DNA of 64,000 nt, from the NCBI GenBank assembly GCA_002989075.1, contig PSQN01000001.1:310001-374000 (forward strand). Direction: 5' to 3'. Below are positions 55,918 through 64,000 of this stretch, piece by piece. Under the pieces are notes generated by a model that saw only the letters and a program-made list of their open reading frames with translations, was not told the origin of the DNA and ran no database searches. Source of the DNA: Arthonia radiata. Lineage: Eukaryota; Ascomycota; Arthoniomycetes; Arthoniales; Arthoniaceae. A program made the translations under genes and the position numbers. How positions within the stretch are numbered: position 1 is the stretch's first letter; the number at the start of each line of letters is the position of its first letter.

Positions 55918-56500
55918 AGCTCGAGTACGCCTGGTCTTCGACGATACGCTGTGCTCTTGGAGGCGGATACTCCGGGCATGCTGTACCTGGGTACGCGGAT
56001 GTGGCGGGTGATGAAGGTGGTGCCTAGCCTGGGGTCTTACGAGACGAAGGGTTAACACAGCGCAAGAACATAAGGTGCCTTTCTTGATGTTTTCATTGTT
56101 ACATGCTGCGCATTGGAGGCTCAAGCAGGTCGCTAATAATGTGGTCGAGGCCATGCATACACAGGGGAGTGGGTGAGGGCACCAAGCCTTGAACCGGGTT
56201 TCGGAGACGCTAGGATAAGAAAGTTTGGCCCCGGGGCCGAGGCGAGCGATGCGGAGCTCCAATCGTCTCCATTGTCACTTCGCTCTTCTCCTCTCTTTGC
56301 TGTCTACTTTCCTGTCTTCTATCGTCACTATGTATAAGTAATGTTTTAATCCGATTCACCATCTTATCCTCTAAGCCTGCGCGCTTGATTCCAACGAGCA
56401 ACCGTCCATGCGCCCGTGCTGATAGAGGTGGGGTCCGTATGCGCGCGCATTTGTAATGAGTACAAAGGGATGAGAGCCACTCTCGCGGAAAGGCGCAGGC
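55918..56500. other. Intergenic region upstream of the 1123-residue hydrolase
   Basis: No supported gene. It includes the 3' end of the protease gene and the promoter of the next; overlapping minus-strand frames are unsupported. Confidence 0.45.
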
Positions 56501-59500
56501 ATGGGCATTAGCACAGTCTCTGTTGGCGCTGCGGTCGCACCGACGGTCGTTGATACGTGGTTCTCGCATGTAAGGTGGATGAAGTCCATTGCAGATGCGT
56601 GCTAATGCGCAATACAGTATCTCAATCGGAAACCTCGAAAACAGAAGCCGACTGCCCACATCAGCTATGATGTCGGACTCACACTCCTACGACGTTTCCT
56701 AGCATTCGCTGGCACACAAACGATAGAAGACGTTCAGGCGTTCACTGCCCAACAGTCTCCCATCCCACACTGGGTCAAAGTGGAAGAGCTCCTAGTCCCC
56801 ATCGAACACGTGAAGCAAGCAGCGCTACATTTGCAAGATGAGCTAGGCCCTGAGGGTATTTATGCAGTCGGAGGAAGGACGTGGTGGCAATGGCGACAAG
56901 AAGACAATCCTCTGCGCGCGGAATGGATCGAAATGGACAAGGACCACCAATTGCGAAAACGGCGGAAAACGACATGCCAGCGCAGTATGCTGTATCTTCC
57001 TGGCGGAGCATACTACTTCGGCGGGGTTGACGCGCATCGATACCAGATTCAGCGGCACGCGCGGAAACTACAAGCTCGATGTCTGGCCCCTCGGTATCGA
57101 CTTGCACCACAATTTCCTTTTCCCTGTGGCCTTTTGGACTGTTTGGCCGCCTATCTCTACCTCTTGACCCAGCAAGAGCCGGAAACCATCGTATTTGCTG
57201 GCGACAGTGCAGGAGGTGGCATGGTACTGAGCCTGCTTGTGCTCCTTCGTGACCAGGGTCTGCCAATGCCAGCAGGCGCAATACTTCTCTCGCCGTGGGT
57301 TGACCTGACGCATTCCTTTCCAAGTGTGGCTGGAGCGCATGCTCTGGACTATGTACCCTCCGACGGCTTCCACCACAAGCCGTCCATGTGCTGGCCGCCT
57401 CCAGGCGCTGATGCGCTTGCAGCTCTTGATGACGTTCTGATTGAGATGGAACATGGCAAGAGGATACCCGCAAGAGCTTTACGAGAGCAGGTAAGAGAGC
57501 GCGTTGAGAAAGGGAAAGCAAGGGAACCGGCGGAGACGGATGTGCAGGCGGATGGCACCGATGCCCAAAGAAAGGCGAACACCGACCAACATGAGGGCAT
57601 AGGCAAGCCCACAAATCTGTTTTGCAACATGGACGGTAAGAACGTCGAGATCAAAGAGCAAATCCAATTTTTCGCGACTAATGAGCTCCTCGCATACCCT
57701 CTGGTATCTCCAATAATGCAGGCTTCATTAGGTGGTCTTCCGCCTCTATGTATCCTTACAGGTGGTGGGGAAATGCTACGCGACGAGCAGATTTATCTTG
57801 CGCACAAGGCAGCAAATCCGTTGGGTTACCCACCACCTACTGTTGAAGACTATCCGCAAGGAGGCACTCCTCATCCTCACCTCAAGGACAGAGCTACGAT
57901 CAATACAGCGATTGCGAGATACCCGCCCACCTACGTACAGTTACAGGTCTGGGATGACCTATGTCACGTCGCCACGACGCTGAGCTGGACGCGACCAGCG
58001 AAGTACATGTACCGCAGCATCGCGCAATTTGGCGCATGGGCATACGCGCGAGCGCAGATGAGTGAGATACGCATTCTGGATGACGACGAGATCTCCATCA
58101 TCAGCAGCCAGTCATCGGAATCGCTCGATTCAGATGACCCCTCAGCGCATAGCAGATCTTCGACGGACACTAGGCGAAAACGCAGAATGAGTAAGGACAC
58201 TCAAAGACCTGCAAGGAACGACAAACCGATTCATTCCGGACTTCACCGTCCTACAACTCCAGTCGCAGTCGGCCGCGCTGGCGACCCTTTGCCATTGTTC
58301 AAGGACCACATGATTAGACAGCGCGTCACGCGGCATGGCGATGTGTATGCTCTCGATCCGCCTTCGATGCTTGAAGCCACGACTATGCCAATCACTGAAA
58401 TTGGTGTGATCAAGCAAGGCCCTGTGAAGAAGTGGATGGAAGTGCAGAAGATGCTCGATTCTCGCTTCGGCGACATCAAACGCGAGGTGCAGAACAAGCG
58501 GTTGCAGGAGCTTACTGAAACGACTGGTGGACGTGGCATGGTTTTTACGGCTGGTCGGGAGGATGGTATGTTGATTGGAGAAGAGCACCCACCGGCGACT
58601 GCGCTTGCGTGCCGAACGACGAAGCAGCTCAAGGCGATGGGTATGTTGAAGAAGCAGAAGGACAAGATGAGCAAAGGGTTATCAATGTGGTCTGGATGGG
58701 GCAGCAAACACGATGAAGACGCCATCGACAAGGAAGATGAGAAGATCAAGCAGAAGGCAGATGTGACCATGGCTGTGGTCAACGTGCGACGAAGGCAATC
58801 GATGAATTTGCTGGGTACGGGACCTATCGCAGGTGGTGGTCTTCTCGGTGAGGAAATGCAGCAGTCGTCCTCAGTGCCCGAAGGTCAGCAATACGCCGTT
58901 GAAGCTACCACCGGACGTGAATCCCTCCCAGCAGTTCAAAGCGAAACAGCAAAATCAGCAGCCACCCCACACACTACGCGCCTATCTCATACCAAGCCTT
59001 CGCCTATCGCACCGGACACCAAACCACCCCAGGAAGCCCCTGTGGACTCTCCGCTCGAGCCAGAGCGCACCGTTTCAGCCTCGCAACATCCCATTCTCGC
59101 GGACCGCGAAGGCATGACCCCACCCGCAACGGTCCCATTCAAGCTCGCTCGGCCGGAGAATCTCAAGATGGCGCAAGCTAGCACGCTGACATTGGATGAA
59201 GCAGACGGCGCGATATTGCCTGATTCGGCGACACTGCCTCCACCTGGGTTCAATGCCCACCACAGCATAGCAAGCACTTTGTATCCTGATGACACCAAGC
59301 GTCCCGGTGCGCATCAGAAAAAAGGCAGCGTGGAGGTGCCTACAGCCGCAGCAGCCGCCAGCGCTGGCGGTACGTTTCTTACTAATCACAGCAATCACGG
59401 GTCCACAGCAGACATCTCAAGACCTAGCACGGCGGATGTGAATGCGTCGCGGCCTATCAGTCCCTACGGCGAAAGCATCTCCGAAAGTATTGATGTCGCT

Positions 59501-59920
59501 CAACCCGCTCAAGCGCAAGCTGTACGGATAAGCCACGCTAGAGCGAGTAGTAAGGGGAATATTGACGCTGCTGCGATGGCGCAGTTGGCAAATATTGACA
59601 AGGAACGGCCACCGATGCCGAATGGCAATGGTCTCGTGGACAGCCGACCGAGTCTGGAAAGTGCGGTCACGCCAAAAGGTATAACGCCACAGATGCCCGT
59701 TGGCATTGGCAGTGTCCCCACACCGGACGTTGGCGCACTTCATGGCGCCGAAAAGACGACATATGGTGAATTGAAAAGCGCACAGGAAGACAGTCATAAT
59801 TGGGCAAGCGGTGTCTTGAAGGATGTCGAGCAAGCTGGGAGTAGGACGGCGTCAAGAGATGGTGATACAGCTACAGAGCGGCTGGGGAAGGGACAGTCCA
59901 GTACGGCGGATCAGATTTGA
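56501..59920 (+). CDS. Large alpha/beta hydrolase with long disordered tail, 1123 aa
   Basis: Exons 56501-56569 and 56618-59920, 48-nt intron (GTAAGG ... GCTAATG ... CAG), in phase. The first exon gives MGISTVSVGAAVAPTVVDTW. The HSL-type oxyanion motif PGGAYYFGG (151-159), a GDSAGG elbow with Ser220, and a late His473 in WDDLCHVATTLS give a full catalytic set. The conserved segment CLAPRYRLAPQFPFPCGLLD confirms the family. From about residue 500 the protein leaves the fold: a Ser-rich, basic stretch (RRKRRMSKDTQRP), some conserved-looking charged blocks (VKKWMEVQKMLDSRF; KAMGMLKKQKDKMSKG), then ~400 residues of Pro/Ser/Thr-rich sequence. Such lipase-plus-tail proteins occur in several ascomycetes; the tail may anchor or regulate it. 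Substrate unknown. It would start 93 codons later if only the 56780 ATG is used. Confidence 0.85.
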
Positions 59921-60140
59921 CTAGGCGATCTATTATGCTGGGAGACCACAGATCAGGGATGAATGTACCGGAAAAGCTATGGGTATACACTGCGATTTGG
60001 GCACAGATTGGGATTAGAGGTGACGGATGTACCCTCATGTAAGCTGTTCATGTATGACGAAGTAATTATACCATCAATCCGTTCTTCCTTTAGCTGTGGC
60101 CTTCCACCCCGCGGATGTAACTCCACGCAGCCCATCACCC

Positions 60141-60821
60141 TCATCTCTTCCGCCTCCCCTGCACCTTCGTAAACCCCTCCTCATCTACCTCCGGCTCCAC
60201 CCTCTCCTTCACCAACTCCGGCACATCACTCATCTCCACGTCCACCCCTACGCCTCCTTCATCTTCGTCGCTGCTCTCATCTCCACTATCCCACTCCTCC
60301 AGGTCCCTCGCCTCTCCCCTCTTGATCTCTCCACCACCCTGTTTCCTCCTCTGCTTCTCCTCCCAAACCCCGGCCCACTCCCTCACCCTCTCCCACGCCT
60401 CCTCCCCATCCTCCCAACACCGTCGTCTCCACACCAACACCTCCCTCGCCAACTGCTCCTCACTCTCGTCCTCCAGTCTCACCTCAAACTCATCCTCCAT
60501 CACCTGCAACAACAGCGCCTCAAGGTCCTCCGTGTCCGTATTCGGCGCCGAGACGAAGAGGTCGGAGATGGCGCCGCACAGCCAGTCACGCTTGTCGGCG
60601 GAGGCCGGCCCACCCCATTGGGATTGCACGGCGAGTATGAGGGGCGCCCATTGGTGGAGGAGGAGCGAGAGCGCGAGGTCGAAGTGGGATTGGGCTTTTT
60701 GGAGGTAGGCGGCGTCCCGGGTGGGTTGGGGGTTGATGGTTGTGGTTTGAGTTGGACTTTGGAAGGTTTGGGAGATGGAGGCGGCTGAGGCTGTGCTGCG
60801 GGTTGCAGATATGGTCGCCAT
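60141..60821 (-). CDS. TSR2: Pre-rRNA processing protein Tsr2
   Basis: Intronless; 226 residues from the chosen start. Tsr2 is the escort protein that carries ribosomal protein eS26 (Rps26) to nascent 40S subunits. The signature WGG motif is at residues 69-71, within AVQSQWGGPASADKRDWLCG, followed by a helix with LFVSAPNTDTEDLEALLLQV, and then the acidic tail typical of the family (DSGDESSDEDEGG). The frame is open 28 codons further up, but those residues are not family-like, so the ATG at 60821 is preferred. Convergent with the large hydrolase, divergent with the MFS gene. Confidence 0.93.
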   Translation of the reverse strand: MATISATRSTASAASISQTFQSPTQTTTINPQPTRDAAYLQKAQSHFDLALSLLLHQWAPLILAVQSQWGGPASADKRDWLCGAISDLFVSAPNTDTEDLEALLLQVMEDEFEVRLEDESEEQLAREVLVWRRRCWEDGEEAWERVREWAGVWEEKQRRKQGGGEIKRGEARDLEEWDSGDESSDEDEGGVGVDVEMSDVPELVKERVEPEVDEEGFTKVQGRRKR

Positions 60822-61141
60822 TTTGGAGTCGAGTGCCCGTCCTTGCCGTGTGGGTTTGAGATGGGCAGAGCTCAGAGCACGCCAGAGGTTGTCGTGAAAG
60901 AGCATTTGGGTGAAATCTTGGCGCGGAAATAACCGGACTTATGAAGTGCGGCTTTGCGTCACTTCTTGGGTTCGCTCTCCAAGCTTATGATTTCATCTCA
61001 CCCCCCTCGATTCACTGTTTGAGCCTTTCAAGTCTCAAACAACAGTGCAGAAGGTACTGTAGGCTTTCAGCACACGTGTCGCAAGTCTTCTCGACGCGAC
61101 AGTCTCTCAAAAGCACACATGACTCTGCAACACCGTCCACG
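60822..61141. other. Divergent promoter of TSR2 and the MFS transporter gene
   Basis: The open frame here (60941 and on) runs in phase into the MFS coding region, but the translation is unlike the family, so I treat it as leader. No TATA recognised. Confidence 0.4.
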
Positions 61142-62812
61142 ATGACCTCCCGCGACCCCTCTCTCACCTCGAACTCGAACGAACAGACACCGCTCCTCAA
61201 AGACCAACCTAGAAGCCAGACCAATGGCACGGTTGAAGATATCGAGACCGAAGCTGGCACCGTCGAAGACTCACATGATCCCCTCCCAGATGAGCCCTCC
61301 CCCACCCGCCTCACTATCATCCTCGCTAGCACCTGGCTTGGCGTCTTCCTCGCTGCCCTCGACACGACAATCATAGCTACCATATCTGCGCCGATAACGG
61401 CAACCTTTCACTCTTTCACGCTGTTTTCATGGCTTGCATCTGCCTATCTGATTGCCAACGCGGCACTGCAGCCCCTCTCTGGCAAGCTCACGGACATCTT
61501 CGGACGGCGAGCAGGACTGCTGTGGGCGAATGCATTCTTCGCTGTGGGTACGCTGATATGCGGTCTCGCAGAGAGACAATGGGTCATCATACTCGGGCGC
61601 GTAGTGGCAGGAATAGGAGGCGGTTGTCTGAATACTATCACCACATTCGTCGCTTCTGACCTCATACCCCTTCGCCGCCGAGGCCTCTTTCAGGGACTGG
61701 GCAACATCTTCTTCGGTATGGGCTCAGGCATTGGGGGCGTGTTCGGCGGGTGGATTGCAGATACTTGGAATTGGCGGGCAGCCTTCCTCATACAAGTCCC
61801 GCTCATCGTCCTCTCTGCGATTGTCGTCTATTTCACTGTTAACATCCCCGTGAAAGAGACAGACAAGTCCAAGATCAAGCGCGTCGACTTCGCCGGCTCT
61901 GCAAGCCTGGTCTCGACGCTCGTACTGCTACTTCTGGGGCTCAATAGTGGCGGCAACATCGTTCCGTGGTCACACCCACTCGTCTACGTCTCTTTGATCC
62001 TCTCAGCAATAGGCCTCGCATCATACATCTACATCGAAGAGCGCATCGCCAGCGAACCTATCATCCCCGTTCGCCTCCTCCTCGACCGTACTGTCGCCGC
62101 CGCCTGCCTTAGCAACTGGTTCTCCAGCATGGCATTCTACTCATACCTTTATTACGCGCCCATTTACTTTGAAGTGCTCGGCTCCTCCTCCTCAGCCGCC
62201 GGTGCACGTCTGATTCCTTCTTCCATCGGCGCCGCAGCAGGCAGTCTCGGCAGCGGCTTCGTGATGCGCGCGACAGGGCGTTACTACGCGCTCAACGCAG
62301 TCTTCGTGTCCATCCTCGTTGCCAGCGCAGGGCTGAATCTAGTGGTCCTAAACGGTTCGAGCCCGGAGTGGCAGCCCTTCGCTGTGTTCGCGCTGGCAGG
62401 CATGGGCTACGGTGCGCTGATCACTATCACCCTGCTGGCTTTGATCAGCGCCGTCGAGCATGAGCATCAAGCTGTCATCACCTCCGCGAGCTATGCGTTC
62501 CGGAGTACGGGAGCCACGATTGGCATTAGTGTTTCCAGCGCCGCGTTTGCGAATTTGCTGAAGGTGCAGCTGTGGGAGCACATTGGCAATGAAAAGGACG
62601 CGGCGGAGTGGATCGCGAAGTTACGCGATGATCTGGATGTGCTGAAGCATATGCCGGACGAGCTGAGGGAACGGGCGCTGCAGGCGGCGCTTGACGCACT
62701 GAGAGGCGTGTGGTGGACGATATTGGGGATGTGCACCGTGGCGGCGGTGGTGAGTCTGGGTATGCGGGAGAATGTGCTGCACAAGAATCTGGCGAGGACG
62801 AGGAGCCGATGA
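61142..62812 (+). CDS. MFS transporter, DHA2 type (Vba/Fnx1-like)
   Basis: Intronless; 556 residues from the chosen start, with about 14 membrane segments. The N-terminus holds a dileucine-like patch (EQTPLLKDQ) in an acidic cytosolic region, as in vacuolar members. The first membrane segment has the DHA2 motif LAALDTTIIAT. Loop 2-3 carries the general MFS motif GKLTDIFGRRAGLL. Later comes GRVVAGIGGGCLNTITTFVA. The nearest known relatives are the vacuolar basic amino acid transporters of yeasts (Vba1-3, Fnx1), but drug-efflux members look similar, so the substrate is open. The ATG at 61142 fits the family better than the upstream ATG at 60941. Confidence 0.9.
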   Translation: MTSRDPSLTSNSNEQTPLLKDQPRSQTNGTVEDIETEAGTVEDSHDPLPDEPSPTRLTIILASTWLGVFLAALDTTIIATISAPITATFHSFTLFSWLASAYLIANAALQPLSGKLTDIFGRRAGLLWANAFFAVGTLICGLAERQWVIILGRVVAGIGGGCLNTITTFVASDLIPLRRRGLFQGLGNIFFGMGSGIGGVFGGWIADTWNWRAAFLIQVPLIVLSAIVVYFTVNIPVKETDKSKIKRVDFAGSASLVSTLVLLLLGLNSGGNIVPWSHPLVYVSLILSAIGLASYIYIEERIASEPIIPVRLLLDRTVAAACLSNWFSSMAFYSYLYYAPIYFEVLGSSSSAAGARLIPSSIGAAAGSLGSGFVMRATGRYYALNAVFVSILVASAGLNLVVLNGSSPEWQPFAVFALAGMGYGALITITLLALISAVEHEHQAVITSASYAFRSTGATIGISVSSAAFANLLKVQLWEHIGNEKDAAEWIAKLRDDLDVLKHMPDELRERALQAALDALRGVWWTILGMCTVAAVVSLGMRENVLHKNLARTRSR

Positions 62813-64000
62813 TGTAGGTTGGAGTTCTCGGATTTGATGGAATATAGAAGGCTGTGATTATACAGATATTTGCACATATGATCTTGGATCATCCTGCAAC
62901 GCAAGATTAGGTCTGGAATCAATAAGAATTTCTTGTTTTTTCCAAGAGATTATGCGGAGCCACGGATAGTCACTCTCAAGTCACTCTCTCTTCTCACTCT
63001 CTCGATACGTCCGTACGGGCCCAGCACACTGCGACGCGACCACACGCGTAGAATGCCTCACATTCGAACATGTCTGTGCGGGTCCACGCGCTCTGTGACG
63101 CGTCTCGCAAGATTTCTCACTCTTTCGAGCCTGTGCGGGCTCTCGCACACTGCATTGCATATGCACAGCAACGATGTGAGGCGCATTACAGAGCTTCGGT
63201 GAGCCAAACACGACAAGAAAGAGAGTTGCGCCACATGGGAACAGAGTGTAACACGACCTTCGAGATGGCTACACATCTCGCTCTTTCGTCTCATCGCACG
63301 CTTGCGCAAGTGCACGATTCGTTTCTGCAAATGTCAACAAGACAAGGCTGACACATGAAATCGTCGCGATCACTCGTCCTCATCTAGCCTACGACGTTCT
63401 TGCCTGTAAAACCCGAGACAAGAGTGAAAGGATTGAAAATGCAGACAGCATTTGAGTATGCGTGCGTGCAAGGCTACGGCCCGCTCCCGCTGCCGAAGTG
63501 GAGACGCAGCCGGACGCTTTACCTCTTTTGGTGGTCGAGAAGCAGAAGTGAGGGAAGTGTGAGAGAGTGACTCTTTGAGCGCACACTCCAATCGACGAGG
63601 AGGAAAATTGAAAAAATATGTGTGCGAGTGTCGCAACGAGCATGTGAGGGTACAAGTGGTATCACGGAATGTACGCGACAACGGCGAAATATGTTTTCGA
63701 GTTGCGCGATTGATACTGTAAGAAGAGGTGGTTGACGGGCTGTAGGGGAGTTCACTCTCTCGTTGGCGATGGAAAGTCCTAGGTGATTAGATGTGGCTGT
63801 AGCATTGCACCTTGACAACTGTGGAGTGCCGGCGCGATGCTTGCAAGGCACATGCGTGATCGCTTGCGCCGGTCCCTCACCTTGCCGCGTCGAAACCGTC
63901 GCACAGCGCAAGGGTGAGTTGAGACGGAAGCAAGACAATTTGAGAGAGCGAACCAAAACAGTGAAATTGTTGTGCGTGCGTGGATGTAGTTTGCTCTAAT
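62813..64000. other. Gene-poor terminal stretch
   Basis: No supported gene. Overlapping frames on both strands have biased CTC/GAG composition and no domain. It holds the short ~61-bp tandem repeat listed separately. Confidence 0.5.
62995..63165. repeat. Decayed tandem repeat, three copies of ~61 bp
   Basis: Copies of a unit built on TCGA ... TGTGCGGG ... CGCACACTG lie at 63003, 63065 and 63126 (steps 62 and 61 bp). All three share the central GCGGG or ACGGG block and the CACT/CTCT run, but have several differences each. Outer copies, if any, are too diverged to be sure of. Confidence 0.5.

Overview
This is nuclear DNA from a filamentous ascomycete (Pezizomycotina). Genes are dense and on both strands. 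Most introns are about 40-130 nt, with GTAAGT-like donors, CTGAC/CTAAC-like branch points and YAG acceptors. The families present are typical of moulds: a peroxisomal alcohol oxidase, a Zn2Cys6 regulator, a STAND-N/ankyrin protein, Kar5, Rif1, Tsr2, an Rsm1-like protein and mitoribosomal proteins. A Dothideomycete is my best guess, from overall gene style and from introner-like long introns; that is inference. I see no rRNA, tRNA, CRISPR array, transposon or virus-like element that I can support.

Layout. 1-2622: no supported gene. 2.6-6.2 kb: alcohol oxidase and a four-TM MARVEL-like protein. 6.2-8.1 kb: gene-poor, with a decayed 161-bp direct duplication. 8.1-11.5 kb: a small ORF and a five-exon STAND-N/ankyrin/Cys-rich gene. 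12.5-16.2 kb: two convergent alpha/beta hydrolases; the second has an open frame continuing past its stop. 16.9-19.5 kb: a Zn2Cys6 factor with unusual long introns, two of them directly adjacent. 19.8-28.4 kb: a 1226-residue F-box-like/zinc-cluster protein, an Ataxin-10/Ctr86-like protein carrying an HMG-box-like segment, and a Ser/Pro-rich protein that may belong to the same gene. 29.5-35.7 kb: KAR5, mitoribosomal uL6m, a Hal2-type nucleotidase and an Rsm1-like protein. 35.9-41.5 kb: a membrane protein with tandem Gly/Ala repeats, an unrecognised three-exon gene and the tiny gene for bL33m. 41.6-42.7 kb: a ~143-bp tandem satellite. 42.9-48.0 kb: a coiled-coil protein, a small membrane protein and an isochorismatase-like hydrolase. 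48.6-53.1 kb: RIF1. 54.8-62.8 kb: a pepsin-like protease, a 1123-residue hydrolase, TSR2 and a DHA2-type MFS transporter. 62.8-64 kb: no gene, but a short decayed ~61-bp repeat.

The genes do not form an obvious pathway cluster. Most look like independent housekeeping or accessory genes arranged as divergent pairs (KAR5/uL6m, HAL2/RSM1, unknown/bL33m, hydrolase/RIF1, TSR2/MFS). The signals I find most worth a second look are the back-to-back duplicated introns at 17.3-17.6 kb, the 143-bp satellite beside bL33m, the HMG-box-like insertion in the Ataxin-10 protein, and the in-frame coding-like tail after the hydrolase stop at 14.39 kb. Gene models were spliced by hand by matching reading phase across introns. 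Family names come from recognising motifs, not from any search.
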